The notes under the pieces: generated by a model
What the model was told of the DNA's origin: nothing
Databases searched by the model: none
The model's input: only the letters and a program-made list of their open reading frames with translations
Assembly: GCA_038373885.1 (NCBI GenBank)
Contig: JAWZYV010012356.1
Span: forward strand, 62,001 to 126,000
Reading direction: 5' to 3'
Length of the DNA stretch: 64,000 nt
Source: Cheiracanthium punctorium
Lineage: Eukaryota; Arthropoda; Arachnida; Araneae; Cheiracanthiidae
Shown here: piece after piece, positions 1 through 10,606 of the stretch
How the letters are laid out: each line of letters begins with the position of its first letter
How positions within the stretch are numbered: position 1 is the first letter of the stretch
Position numbers and translations under genes: made by a program

Positions 1-653
1 ACATTTTCGTCACTCCAGGGATCTTGAGATGCTGCCGATGATGTAACTTGGCGGACAACGGGATGTTTCAGATGGTAATTTTTCTCCGCCCTGGAGCAAT
101 AGCGACAACTGTCTATGCAGGGCCTTCTCGACAAAGCATCTGCATTTCCATGAGATGCCCCTTTCCGATGACGTATCTCGATGTCATATTCTTGTAATCG
201 CTGTATCCACCTGGCTATTTGGCCCTCTGGATTCTTGAAATTTAGAAGCCAGGTTAAAGAGGCATGGTCCGTTCGGAGCAGGAACTTTCGGCCGTACAGG
301 TAATGATGAAAGTGCTCCACGGCCTTAATGATAGCAAGAAGTTCCTTTCTCGTAACGCAATAGTTACGTTCTGCCTTTGAAAGGCATTTGCTCCAGTAAG
401 CAATGACGTGTTCTTGTCCATCTATCTCCTGGGACAAAACTGCTCCAACACACTCCTTACTTGCGTCTGTGTCCAGGATAAAGGGCTTGTCAGGGTGAGG
501 GTACGACAGGATCGGCGAAGATGTTAAAGCCGTCTTCAGTTCGTTGGATGCGTCCTCACATTCCTCAGTCCATAGAAATTTCTGTCCAGTCTCGGTCAAT
601 TTGTGAAGAGGTCTTGCAGTTTGAGAAAAACCCTTCACGAATTTTCGATAGTA
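1..653 (-). pseudogene. gypsy pol, RNase H part (runs off the left edge)
   Basis: The minus strand is open from 653 to 1 without a stop. It continues the RT ORF that was interrupted by the MITE at 662-836. It contains the RT connection and the RNase H domain of Ty3/gypsy elements. The usual catalytic landmarks are present: an FILDTDAS stretch near 508-485, a TRKELLAI stretch, and an RTDHASL stretch near 280-260. A chromodomain or integrase would lie beyond the window. The reading frame here is undamaged, so the nonsense codon and the MITE are probably recent lesions. Confidence 0.88.
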
Positions 654-661
654 AGTACACA

Positions 662-836
662 TAGGGATGGACGCGAGACGAAAAACTGGCGTCTCGCGTC
701 TCGCAAAACAGCCGAAAAGCTTGTCTCGTCTCGCAAAAATCCCTATATCATAATGTTAAAAATGTCTGTCTCGTCTCGCAAAAAAGCTGTAAATCTCTGT
801 CTCGTCTCGCAAAAAGTCGTCTCGCGTCCATCCCTA
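662..836. mobile_element. hAT-type MITE, 175 bp, inserted in gypsy pol
   Basis: The ends are perfect 19-bp inverted repeats beginning TAGGGATGGACG. They are flanked by an exact 8-bp target duplication, AGTACACA, at 654-661 and 837-844. An 8-bp duplication and TAGGG termini are hAT features. The interior has no coding capacity and is made of repeated CTCGTCTCGCAAAAA-like units. It splits the gypsy pol frame between the end of RT and RNase H, so it inserted after the gypsy element. Confidence 0.93.
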
Positions 837-844
837 AGTACACA

Positions 845-2490
845 GACCGAGAAAATTTCGTAAGTCATGGATATTCTCCGGACGACTCCAGTTCTGGACT
901 GCGGACGTCTTTTCGGGATCGGTTCGGACTCCGTGGGCGGATATTATGTGCCCGAGGTAACGTACTTCCCGACGAAACAAATTGCACTTCGATGGACTTA
1001 GTTTCAAGTTTGCCCCTTTTAATTTCTGCAGTACCTTTCGAATGTTCTCGAGATGCTCTTCGAAAGTCTTTCCGACAATGATGATATCGTCAAAATAAAC
1101 GAGACATGCTTCGTAGGAAAGTCCTCTCAACACTGTCTCCATCAGACGCTCGAATGTAGCCGGTGCGTTGCAGAGTCCAAAAGGCATAACTTTGAACTGC
1201 CACAATCATTGTCCCGTGGTGAACGCAGTCTTTTCATGGTCGTCGGGATGAATTTCTACTTGCCAGTAGCCACTCTTGAGATCCAGAGTGGAGAACCATT
1301 CATTTCCCGATAAAGTGTCCAAAGTGTCGTCTATCCTGGGAAGAGGGTAGCTGTCTTTCTTGGTTATGTCATTCAGACGTCTATAGTCAACGCAGAACCG
1401 GGTGGAACCATTTTTCTTTCGGACCAAAACAATCGGTGAGGCCCAGGGACTAGTGGATGGCTCGATGACGTCATCACGCTGCATCTCCTCTAAAAGTCTG
1501 CTCACCTCTTCTTGCTTAGCAAACGGCAGCCGCCTAGGATGTTGCTTGATGGGAGAATGGCTGCCTGTATCTATCTTGTGTTGCGTTAAGCTCGTACGGC
1601 CAAAATCACCCGAAGTACGAGAGAAGAGGTCTTCAAATTCCGCTATTACTTTCTCCGCAGCGCTTCTCTGTTCTGCCGTTAACTCCACGTCTTGTAATAA
1701 TTCCTTCGTCAGGCACACGGAAGATTTAGCTGTCGTTTGGCTGATGTTCTTATTAATGCAGGTAACAGGAGTACATGTCGCCAAAACTTCATTTTTCTTT
1801 ATCACCTTCGACTTGTCCGTCACATTTGCTACTCTAACTGGAATTTCTGTTCTCGACAAGTCCACAAGTGTTGCTCCCACAAGTACTCCTCTGACGGAAT
1901 CACTATTGTTTGGGTGTTCGATTAATCCAAAACGGAATTTATTGCTTTCTTTTACTGTTCCAGAAATTATTGAATCAGTTCTGGGAGGTAGAATGATATC
2001 AGTCTGGGCTATTATTTGCTGAACAGGTAAAATAGTTTCATTTCTAATATCGAACGCAGCTATTTCTTCTGAGTCTGAACGAAGCTCATTATTCTTAAAG
2101 TCCAAATTAAATTTGTGTGATTTTAAAAAGTCCAGTCTGAGAATAAAAGAGTCTGTAATATTGGCGACATATACCACATGGTCGTATCTGGCATTTCCAA
2201 ACGTGATTTCTACTTGTGCTTTTCCGCCCACTTCGATCTTGTCACCTGTCACAGTCTGGAGGGTCAGCGAGGGCGGAGTCCAGATAATCTTCAAATTTAA
2301 TTTCTTGGCCAGATCCGTCCTTATGATGGTTACGTTCGCTCCAGTATCAATCACCATGTGGCATGGGGAACCATTAACGTATCCCAATACGAAGAGTCCA
2401 TTACTGCCGCCATTCACTGATGAAATCTGCAAGACTTTTAGGTGGGGCTTTTGACTATCTGGCAACCTCCGCCCCGCGAGATGGCCACCT
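845..2490 (-). pseudogene. gypsy pol: protease and reverse transcriptase, with a stop codon
   Basis: Two collinear open stretches in one frame are separated by a single TGA at 1203-1205. The first (2465-1206, 419 codons from a TTG) begins with an aspartic protease carrying DTGANVT near its residue 40. It continues into RT with WASPIVLVRKKNG, CVDYRRLN and STLDLKSGYWQ. The second (1202-837) carries the MPFGLCNAPATF and YFDDIIIVG motifs, the RT active site, and ends in NFLGL next to the MITE. The stop replaces a residue in a stretch that is normally conserved. Gag ends in a different frame just upstream (TAG near 2492), and the pol frame is open across that overlap, as in elements that use a ribosomal frameshift. 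Confidence 0.9.
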
Positions 2491-2491
2491 C

Positions 2492-2818
2492 CTAGTTTCC
2501 CTCTTTCATGTTCTTAGAGTTATCTTGATGGTCCTGAGACTTTCGACCACAATGCTTTTGTACATGGCCTTCGACGCCACACTTCCAGCATTTCACTTTC
2601 TTTGGGCCATCTCTCGTTCTATCGGATCTTAATTTTCGTTCTATGAGATCTTCAATTCTCTTCAACCTGTTCTCGACGCTCTCTGTGTCTTTGTCAGCTC
2701 CCTCTTGGACCGTGACAGCTCTAACAGCATGCCGATCTTTTCTCACGGCCCGCTGAGCTGCCTCTAGCTTCATTGCGAAGACGAGAGCAGATTTCAAATC
2801 CTGATAATCCTCCAACAT
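2492..2818 (-). pseudogene. gypsy gag, C-terminal nucleocapsid fragment
   Basis: This 108-codon fragment has a charged, coiled-coil-like stretch followed by one CCHC zinc knuckle (CWKCGVEGHVQKHC) near residues 77-90. It ends in a lysine/asparagine-rich tail. Gypsy gag proteins are normally several hundred residues long. Here the matrix and capsid regions are missing and the fragment begins right after tRNA-like sequence. The first ATG is internal to the original gene. The loss explains why this copy could not make particles by itself. Confidence 0.8.
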
Positions 2819-2831
2819 AAGTGATTTTTGG

Positions 2832-2882
2832 GTTTCTGGTCCACGAATGTGGGCGTGGGTTCGAATCCCACTTCTGATACCA
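2832..2882 (+). other. tRNA-Leu 3' half in the position of the retrotransposon primer-binding site
   Basis: Read on the plus strand this is the 3' half of a tRNA. It shows the 3' strand of the anticodon stem (TTCTGG), a variable arm CCAC-GAAT-GTGG (2841-2852), a perfect T arm GTGGG-TTCGAAT-CCCAC (2855-2871), a 7-nt acceptor strand, A, and then CCA (2880-2882). It lies two bases from the LTR end at 2885, where the minus-strand element needs a sequence complementary to its tRNA primer. The long variable arm points to a leucine or serine tRNA. The T arm and acceptor resemble animal tRNA-Leu(CAA) as I recall it. No 5' half is present, so it is not a tRNA gene. Confidence 0.75.
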
Positions 2883-2884
2883 AA

Positions 2885-3513
2885 TGTTGCGGAATTACTC
2901 TGCTACTCCTGGGGTTCGTCGTTCTAAAGTCCAGTTGATGTAAAAAGTTCAAGTAAAAAGTCACTTGTCAGGATGGAACACAATCTTTATTGCTTCTAGA
3001 ACTTCGTGGAACAATCAGCTGTACAAAATTCACAAGCACAATCAAACAGTAATGTGCTTTTAACAGTTCTCTTAGATCAGAAGCTCTCACAAATGCTGTA
3101 TTTCTCACACAAAATAAGTCACTTTCACAGGCAAAAATTCAGTGAAAATATTCAAGAGATATCGTACACAATCCCTTAAGACACACCAATGAAGAATTTA
3201 CACACAGCACTTTGAAAACAGCTTCGTAAAGCAAGCTAAAACACGGCTTCTATAGCGCTATCACAAAGCAAGCGTACTCTCACTGACAGCTCTTCACACA
3301 TTGAGCGTTCAACTCGCACTGAACTTTCGGGGCGACGCGCGCTTCTATAAATAGCCGACGCAGGAGGTACAAGAAGTTTCCAGAAAAGTCAATTTCTCGA
3401 GGGTTCTACATAAAGCGTGAATTTTGATTACGTCATAGAAGAGAAATGTTAGGTCATTATGCGTTTTTTATACAGGAAAACAGAGCAGCGGGTTGCCCCG
3501 AAAATTCGTAACA
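2885..3513 (-). repeat. gypsy 5' LTR, 629 bp
   Basis: On the minus strand it starts TGTTACGAATTTTCGG and ends CGGAATT..CAACA-type sequence, giving TG...CA termini. The outer flank is ATAT. It contains an AATAAA-like signal (caataaag on the minus strand near 2990) and a TATA-like cttctataaata on the plus side near 3341. Its first 30 bases and last 150 bases match the solo LTR at 10607-11514, but it lacks the extra U3 block of about 300 bp found there. Confidence 0.88.
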
Positions 3514-4050
3514 ATATAAGGAATATTTCTCATGACTAAAATGTTTTACATGCACTCTCCGAACTTTTGAAATGTCAGTGTCAGCCCTGATGACAAGACT
3601 AATCTTACAAGTTCAGTCCCTTTATTCTATTTCATATTTACAGAAGCGAAAGGAAGCTATGCATAAAATAAAAATCAGAAATTAAAAGATATTGGGCCCT
3701 TAATTTTTTGTGAACCTTTGGCCCCTGATCTTTCATGGGCCCGGTTCTCATTGACAAGAATGTGCACTTTTTGAAAAATTTTCGATTACGCCACTGGAGC
3801 TAAACAGCTTACTTCTGTGACAACTTCGAGTACAAAGGGATGCTGCGCAATTTTTTAATAATGCGCCACTTTTCTATTTCGAACGTTGAACTATCAGGAA
3901 CGTGACCGAGAAGCTTCGAATACAATAAGCTGTTTTAATAATTTCTGCTATTGTTTACTGGCACCTTTCCTTTATCATAATTTTGACGCTATCTGACTGA
4001 AGTTTGGGATTTTACAGTGTTATGTTTTCGAAAGTTTTGGTGTTACTTTA
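3514..4050. other. AT-rich sequence, no gene seen
   Basis: There is no long ORF and no recognisable repeat boundary. A GGGCCC-containing patch at 3692-3750 resembles worn transposon sequence but has no definable ends. Confidence 0.5.
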
Positions 4051-4057
4051 CCTTAGT

Positions 4058-4215
4058 CAGGGCCGGCCCAAGGGGGGTGCGAATGTAGGCGATCGCCAAA
4101 GACCCCGCGCTTATATAGGCCCCGCTCCTGGGCTATTTTATTGCTATCTCATAAGACATGATAGAGAAGAGGCCCCGCTCTTGCGCTTCGTCTGGGGCCC
4201 CTCGGGCCGTCTCTG
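4058..4215. mobile_element. hAT-type MITE, 158 bp
   Basis: The left end CAGGGCCGGCCCAAGG and the reverse complement of the right end CAGAGACGGCCCGAGG form an imperfect inverted repeat. CCTTAGT is duplicated on both sides (4051-4057 and 4216-4222). CAGGG termini and a 7-8 bp duplication fit hAT. The interior is GC-rich, unlike its surroundings, and non-coding. Confidence 0.82.
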
Positions 4216-4222
4216 CCTTAGT

Positions 4223-5090
4223 TGTATTAATGCTTACAATTCAAAAAATAGATTTGATTTAAAGTTTGAAATAGTAACATAATGTGCATTGCTGTGTAAT
4301 GACCACGATTGTGGAAACCTTTTGGAAGAAGTGCATTTTTGAGATTTGATGGCTCTTAATAGCACTTTTAATTAGACTATAATACCATAAATTTATACAA
4401 CATTGGAAAAATAATTTAACGAAGAATGTAATGCAATGAATGTTATGGATATTTTCATTAAAATAGCTATTATAAAAAATCGAGAAAGGTAAATCGACCC
4501 AAACGCATCGATTACATAATAATTTCAAACACAACTGTATTTTTCTGGCGCCAAATTTGGCGAAGTATCATAGCCAAACTTTCTGTTAAAACCTCAAAAA
4601 AGCTGTATCACTACTAATGCAATTTTACAAGATGCTGTAAACGGACATTAAAATGTTATTCCCATTCTTTGAATGAAGAGTGGGCTTTTATAAACGTTTA
4701 TATATAGGGTTTTTGTAAAGTCAGTACCTATTTATTACAATATTTCAAAAAGTAACAATATGAGTTCATTATAGTAAAGGTCAGTAAGTCAGTCAGTATA
4801 GTAAGTTCATTATAGTCAAAAGTAACAATATATTGTCAATATTTCAAAAAGTAAATAACATATTTCAGTTTTATTTGCATTGAATACATTATGAGGATGT
4901 ACCATTTGGTTATTAAGTTACAAATGAGCGTGTGTATCCGCATTTTCCATATACTTCTGGAATCTTTTAGAACCGTAGAACAGAATCCATGGCTCTTTGC
5001 ATCTCAGCTGGAACATTTTTAAACACTTCATGATATTTAGTCCAAGACTGTTAGTATGTTCTTGCATAACTCTCCTGACATTAGTAAACA
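4223..5090. other. AT-rich intergenic sequence
   Basis: No gene is visible. It contains one perfect GCCAAATTTGGC palindrome (4550-4561) in a context like the repeat at 63.6 kb, and short direct repeats of agtaacaatat/gttcattatagt type at 4750-4860. Confidence 0.45.
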
Positions 5091-5095
5091 GTATT

Positions 5096-5166
5096 ACCCG
5101 CCAGCTGGAGCTGATGGTAGTTTCTAGGATAATCTAGAAACTACCATCAGCTCTAGCTTGCGGGTT
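5096..5166. repeat. near-perfect hairpin with arms of about 32 bp
   Basis: The arm ACCCGCCAGCTGGAGCTGAT.. (from 5097) pairs with ..ATCAGCTCTAGCTTGCGGGT (to 5164) around a 6-base loop GATAAT. The inner 20 bp are perfectly paired and the outer part has a few mismatches. It could be a tiny fold-back element. The motif TAGGATAATCTA occurs at the loop and again just downstream at 5169. Confidence 0.8.
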
Positions 5167-5736
5167 AATTAGGATAATCTAAATTAAAAATAGGTATAGA
5201 TATTGCAATCGCGCTGTACTTACATTGTGCTTGAAATGGATGAATGTATCTAAACTGCCATAGACAGTAAAGTATTGGAATTCTTTTGAGTGTTACTGTA
5301 GAAGAACTGTAAATGCAACAAACACTATTTTCGATGCAGAACTTTACTTCGTAATCTTTAGGAACTTTCATCTATGTTCAAATATTCTTTTGTGTAACAG
5401 CAAACAAACAAACAAAAATTTGTGTGTCAGTAAAAACATTCGTGCCGGATTTTTATATTAACATGGGTTAAAATTATTTTATTTAAAAATTTTAAGGAAA
5501 ATCATTAATTAAAGTCAATAAAATTATCTGTGTCACGTGTGATACACGGGCCTGATGGTCGTAAGAGGTTATGATTGCTTTTTAAAAATTACTTGCTCGT
5601 ATCTATTTGCTACTACTATAATTGTTAATAACCAGTAAAATAGCGGGAATATTGTAGGTTAAATAATTTAAGATACCATTTTGACCTTATATTGTCATTC
5701 ATTAATGAACGACATATTTGCGTATAGGAAAAAAAT
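5167..5736. other. AT-rich intergenic sequence
   Basis: No gene is seen. It contains (caaa)n near 5400 and the palindromic fragment gtgtcacgtgtgatacac near 5532. Confidence 0.4.
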
Positions 5737-5741
5737 ATACA

Positions 5742-6223
5742 TGTAATGTATAAAAAGGTAATTTGGGTTTTACTAGTTTGGGTATTGTTCAAGCGGGTAC
5801 TTTCACTGTAAGTTTTGCTTTCCTGTCATACTTGCCACGCGCGCTCTGGAGCTATGTTTTATTTATTTTGTTATTTGTCAGACATCAGGCCCGTCGATTC
5901 TGAGCTCTTTAGATGTACACGTGTCCCCACGCCCTTGTAGCCCCGGATGCGGGTCATGTTGGTAAATGTGTGTGGTTCGATCAGAGATAAGAGAGAGGCG
6001 GAGTTATGTCTTCGAAAACCACGTGGTGTGGTAAGCGTAAATACTCCCGCACATCAAAAATCGAGAGACTTCTGCCACTGGAACTGCTTAATGAGTCCAC
6101 GCTGATTCTTGTACCCGTCTCCCCTCCCCTCTTCTCATTCTAAATTTTAACTTAATTGTAATGTTCAATAAACCAAATTACCTGCCTTAACTCTGAAACT
6201 TTACTTGAAATATCTGACGTCAC
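5742..6223 (+). mobile_element. solo LTR, copy A of a 480-bp LTR family
   Basis: It begins TGTAATGTATAAAAAGG, a TATA-like start, and ends TATCTGACGTCAC, with an AATAAA signal (aataaacc) near 6168. An exact 5-bp duplication ATACA flanks it at 5737-5741 and 6224-6228. It is similar over its whole length to 7735-8215 and 10116-10588. No internal coding region adjoins it, so it is a solo LTR left by recombination. Confidence 0.87.
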
Positions 6224-6228
6224 ATACA

Positions 6229-7647
6229 TGCACATATGCTAATAATAATAATGTTGTAGGTTTGCTTTTTGTATATAAGCAAAATAATATACTACACCAA
6301 ACATTGCAAAAGCAGTTAGATTACGCCACATTAACCACTGTTTATTGAACCCGAGATAACAGAATGGAGAAAAAACGCACGTTTTCATACAATAAGAAAA
6401 GCAAATGCAGAGAACACAGGAGTGCAAGACACTGACGCAGCGTCTTGCAAAACAAATACTAATATATCACCTTGAAGCTATTACGTTTATGAAGAATATC
6501 AGGGTATTTTTTTATCCAATAGAAAAACATCCCATGCAACATTAATCAGTCTCAGTTTTGCAGTAAAAGGAACACATGACTGATATTTTACTGCTAAAAC
6601 AAGTACTTTAATCTTGTTTCTTTCATAAAAAAGATAAATTAAAATGTTTAAAAATTCTCCATAAAAAAGAGAATTTTTGACTGTTATAATTGTTCCTATG
6701 CAAAAAAAAAAGTGCAAACATATTCATTTAAAGAAAGACTCTCCCCTTGCCTTTCAACCCCCCCCCCCTCATTTTACAACTTTAAGGATAATTTAAACTG
6801 AAGCTCATAAATAACATTAATTTATTATTCTTGGCAAAGTCGCATGGCGCGAAGAGCTTGTGTACAAAAAAGCTGAAAAACATTCATGAATAATTCGAAC
6901 CAACTAAATAAATAAATTCAGCACTAAGGCACTAGAAACCTATAACCTAGTCTTTAGGTTGAGACGTGCGATATCTGGTAGGGGGGGGTTGGGGGAGTGT
7001 ATTTTTAAAAGCGTAAAGTTATTCCAGCGTAAGTGCCATTCCTGACTAAGGAAGATCTGTTTTTAACGGCTTTAATTTATGATAAAAATTAATATTCTGT
7101 GTGAAGTCAAAACTTCATTCAAGTCAAAATTTACATTTTGTTGCATATGGTCAGTAAATTAAAAAATAGAGGAAAGTGTAGCTTTCTCTCCCAATTAAAA
7201 AAAAAACGTTTTTCACGCCAAAATTGACCAATTTTGTTAAAAATTACCATTGCTACATTCATTCAGTTAATAATTTTAGTAAAATCCGAAAAAGTACTCA
7301 ACTAGGTTGTGCACCTATCATTATGTTGCCTTATTTCATATTTCCTGCAATTGTTTTAGCCTGGTACCCAGACAAGAATGTACACAAATTTTGTAAAAGC
7401 TCAAAATCCAAAGTTTTTTAAAGGAAAATCAGCACCGAAGTTCTAAGTTAAACGATTGCCTATTACGTTCCAAATTCCATTTTATTCGCTTTAACCATTT
7501 TCAAGTAATGCGGAGGAAAAAAAAAAGTGTCTCGAGCAAAGAAACTTTTTTCTGAAGATCATTTTGAAATTTGCAAATTGATTCATTTTTAAATTCACAA
7601 TGAAACAGAAATTATATAAAATTTTTATATAAAATTCATCATTAATC

Positions 7648-7650
<3 letters not shown>
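6229..7650. other. AT-rich intergenic sequence
   Basis: Only short chance ORFs are seen. G-runs at 6980-6996 and C-runs at 6760-6768 are the only marked features. Confidence 0.4.
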
Positions 7651-7652
<2 letters not shown>

Positions 7653-7723
<71 letters not shown>

Positions 7724-7734
7724 ATCTATCTATA
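7653..7734. repeat. (AT)n microsatellite
   Basis: About 70 bases of nearly pure TA dinucleotides are followed by tatctatctata and directly abut the LTR at 7735. The left target-site duplication of that element cannot be read because of it. Confidence 0.95.
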
Positions 7735-8215
7735 TGTAATGTATAAAAAGGTAATTTGGGTTTTACTAGTTTGGGTATTGGTCAAGCGGGTACTTTCACT
7801 GTAAGTTTTACTTTCCTGTCATACTTGCCACGCGCGCTCTGGAGCTATGTTTTATTTATTTTGTTATTTGCCAGACATCAGGCCGTCGATTCTGAGTTCT
7901 TTAGATGTACACATGTCCCCACGCCCTTTTAGCCCCGGATGGGGGTCATGTTTGTAAATGTGTGTGGTTCGAGCAGAGATAAGAGAGAGGAGGAGTTGTG
8001 TCTTCGCAGACCACGTGGTGTGGTAAGCGTAAATACTCCCGCACATCGAAAATCGGGGGACTTCTGTCACTGGAACTGCTTCATGAGTCCACGCTGATTC
8101 TTGTACCCGTCTCCCCTCCCCTCTTCTCATTATAAATTGTAACTTAAAAGATAATGTTTAATAAACCATATTACCTGCCTTAACTCTGAAGCTTACTTGA
8201 AATATCTGACGTCTC
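7735..8215 (+). repeat. 5' LTR (copy B) of the non-coding LTR element
   Basis: It has the same start (TGTAATGTATAAAAAGG) and end (TATCTGACGTCTC) as copy A, with aataaacc near 8160 as poly(A) signal. Sequence after the LTR (AAATAGTTGACAGG) does not obviously match a tRNA 3' end. Confidence 0.85.
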
Positions 8216-8262
8216 AAATAGTTGACAGGATGATTGCCTGTGTGCAAATTAAAAATTTTAAA

Positions 8263-8299
<37 letters not shown>

Positions 8300-10115
8300 A
8301 ACGCTCAAAAGTCCGGGAGACGGGTTCATCGCCCATCGTTCGCAGGAGATGCAGCGCGCCTCTTCACCGACACCAGCCGATGGCCTGCTCCTTGAGTCCG
8401 CTCTCCACCGGCCAACTTCGTCGAGCCCTGCTCTGGGAGATTTCAACACCGACTGATGACTCAGGTTACCTTCTGAAGTACTTCACAGAACGTCCTGTAC
8501 GTTCTACGCCGTTAATCCCGAAATGGAAGAACGTCTGCATTGATGAACAGCCTATACCATATTTCTGCAGAGCTCATCATACCGAAATCTGCGCCTCCTA
8601 ATTCATCTTTTTTTTTTTTCTTTTTCGCACGTTCGCCACAAACCAAGAGAAACTCCTGTCATCATTACAGCGCGGCGGTGCGTCAAAAATTACTGCCTTC
8701 ATTGCACCCAAAACAGCCCCCCCCCCCCATGAGAAGTGTGTGCAACTGGTGAATCATTTCCCCCTTTTCTCCCTGCCGAATATTTTTGTTTTTGTGCGTA
8801 CAACTTGTTGACCAACACTCCTCCTGCCTGCATTTAACTTGGGAGAGAAGATATTTTTTTTTGTGTGTGTTTTGTTTATCGTTGTGGGATGACGATTTTA
8901 ATTTGTGGATATCAATTTCTTTCGTAAAAGTAAGCGATTTTTATTTTAGAGTTGAAGTGAACATTAGAACATTATATTTAAATGGTTATTAATTGTGTGT
9001 GTGTTATTTTAAAGGGCTATTTTAGTGTTGATAAAAAAAAATAGAAAAATAGAAAAAGAAAAAAAAATGTATTCAAAATTTCTAAGTGTTGAGTTTGGAA
9101 CCCTGAATACTCGACATAAAGTCTATCGTCTATCCTTTTTTCTTTTATGCTTCTACCAACCTTTCTCTGTCACCCGCTTCTCTTAGTCATTGAAGAAGTC
9201 CCCAAGTCCGAGTGTCTGCGGTGTAAGTAAAACTACACCTTTTTTCTTTGTATATTTTATAGATATTATGCAAACAATAAATGAAGCTAGACGTAGACTA
9301 GGCTGGGACTTCCTCTCGATAATCCCCCAGTTTTTCCCAACTGTCTATTGAGTCATTTCTTCCCCTTTTTTGGAAGCTATGAGGCAATGGCCAAGTTTTC
9401 TCTTTCGTAGTTGACAATGGTCTTCCTTTTTCGGTATGATTTGAACCCATTTTTGTTGTCATACTATGGAGAGTTTAAAGTTTGGGCAAACTTAAAATGC
9501 CTACAAGTGGTATGTACTATACCCCATACCTGTGTGATGGTACTGCTGTTTCACAGCTATGGTCTTCGAAATTTTCTACACACTACGCACATTTTTACTT
9601 TTTTTTTTACATTGCCTTTACACTAAATAAATTTACTCCATTTTGCCAACTGCATTTTGCCAACTATTTTGCCAAGTTATTTTCATTCCATTCACTTTAT
9701 GCCATGCAAGCCAAAGCCATAAGTATTTGCCAAAGAAAATGAATGTCAGCCATGTTTATTCCATTTTGTTTAATTATATTACTATATTGTTGTACAGTAT
9801 TATTGTATCCCACCTAGGTTGTAAATATTACTTGTGATAATTTGAAAAAAAAATTGTGCGCACTCATTGTTTTATTTTTATTGTCGTACTATTGCATCAT
9901 TATGTTTTGTCAAATTTTAGAAACTGCATCCTACCTCTCAAGTATTGTACAACATAACTCCAGAATTCTAGCCAGAAAAATTTAAGGTGTCTAAACTTGA
10001 AAATTAGATTAGTTCGCAGTTTTAAGATTAGGTTGCAAGGACGTCTGACTCGCAAGTGAGAGACTGGCCACCTCAATGATATTGCTCGTCAGACTTCTTT
10101 TGCCGGGGGGGATAT
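8216..10115 (+). other. interior of the non-coding LTR element
   Basis: No protein domain is recognised on either strand. A moderately GC-rich block at 8297-8600 has 73- and 70-residue ORFs that resemble nothing I know. The last 60 bases before the polypurine tract (ctcgcaagtgagagactggc..) look like the 3' end of a gypsy-type element. The rest is AT-rich. Confidence 0.6.
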
Positions 10116-10588
10116 TGTAATGTATAAAAAGGTAATTTGGGTTTTACTAGTTTGGGTATTGGTCAAGCGGGTACTTTCACTGTAAGTTTTACTTTCCTGT
10201 AATACTTGCCACGCGCGCTCTGGAGCTATGTTTTATTTATTTTGTTATTTGCCAGACATCAGGCCGTCGATTCTGAGTTCTTTAGATGTACACGTGTCCC
10301 CACGCCCTTTTAGCCCGGATGGGGGTCATGTTTGTAAATGTGTGTGGTTCGATCAGAGATAAGAGAGAGGAGGAGTTGTGTCTTCGCAGACCACGTGGTG
10401 TGGTAAGCGTAAATACTCCCGCACATCGAAAATCGGGGGACTTTTGCCACTGGAACTGCTTCATGAGTCCACGCTGATTCTTGTACCCTTCTCCCCTCCC
10501 CTCTTCTCATTCTAAATTGTAACTTAATTGTAATGTTCAATAAACCATATTACCTGCCTTAACTCTGAAGCTTACTTGAAATATCTGA
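10116..10588 (+). repeat. 3' LTR (copy C) of the non-coding LTR element
   Basis: It starts directly after the polypurine tract. It differs from copy B by a handful of substitutions, a 1-bp deletion in the TAGCCCGG stretch and a small divergent patch near 10525. It stops at TATCTGA, where (AT)n begins. Confidence 0.85.
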
Positions 10589-10606
10589 ATATATATATAT
10601 ATATAT

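Larger units (their letters stand above)
1..3513 (-). mobile_element. Ty3/gypsy LTR retrotransposon, 5' part, defective
   Basis: Read on the minus strand, the order is 5' LTR (3513-2885), a tRNA-like primer site (2882-2832), a truncated gag (2818-2492), protease, reverse transcriptase and RNase H. The element leaves the window at position 1, so integrase, polypurine tract and 3' LTR are not visible. It cannot be active as it stands: gag has lost its matrix and capsid part, RT has an in-frame stop at 1203-1205, and a 175-bp MITE sits in pol. The order protease, RT, RNase H is that of Ty3/gypsy elements. Base composition is more GC-rich than the surrounding DNA. Confidence 0.93.
7735..10588 (+). 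mobile_element. non-coding LTR retrotransposon (LARD/TRIM-like), 2.85 kb
   Basis: Two direct LTRs, 7735-8215 and 10116-10588, are close to identical by eye (about a dozen differences) and enclose 1.9 kb. The 3' LTR is preceded by a polypurine tract, GCCGGGGGGGATAT, at 10102-10115, so this is a genuine element in plus orientation. The interior has no gag or pol: only poly-A/T runs (8265-8296, 8608-8627), C-runs and scraps of ORF. The last 6-7 bases of the 3' LTR seem lost in an (AT)n run that abuts the next element. It must have been mobilised by an autonomous relative. Confidence 0.82.

Noticed and set aside
2851..2882. A tRNA gene
   Set aside because: Only the 3' half is present, CCA is encoded, and it sits exactly at the primer site of an LTR element.
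8380..8752. Overlapping ORFs of 73 and 70 codons as a gene
   Set aside because: They lie inside the non-coding LTR element, have no recognisable domain and are broken by poly-T and C-runs.
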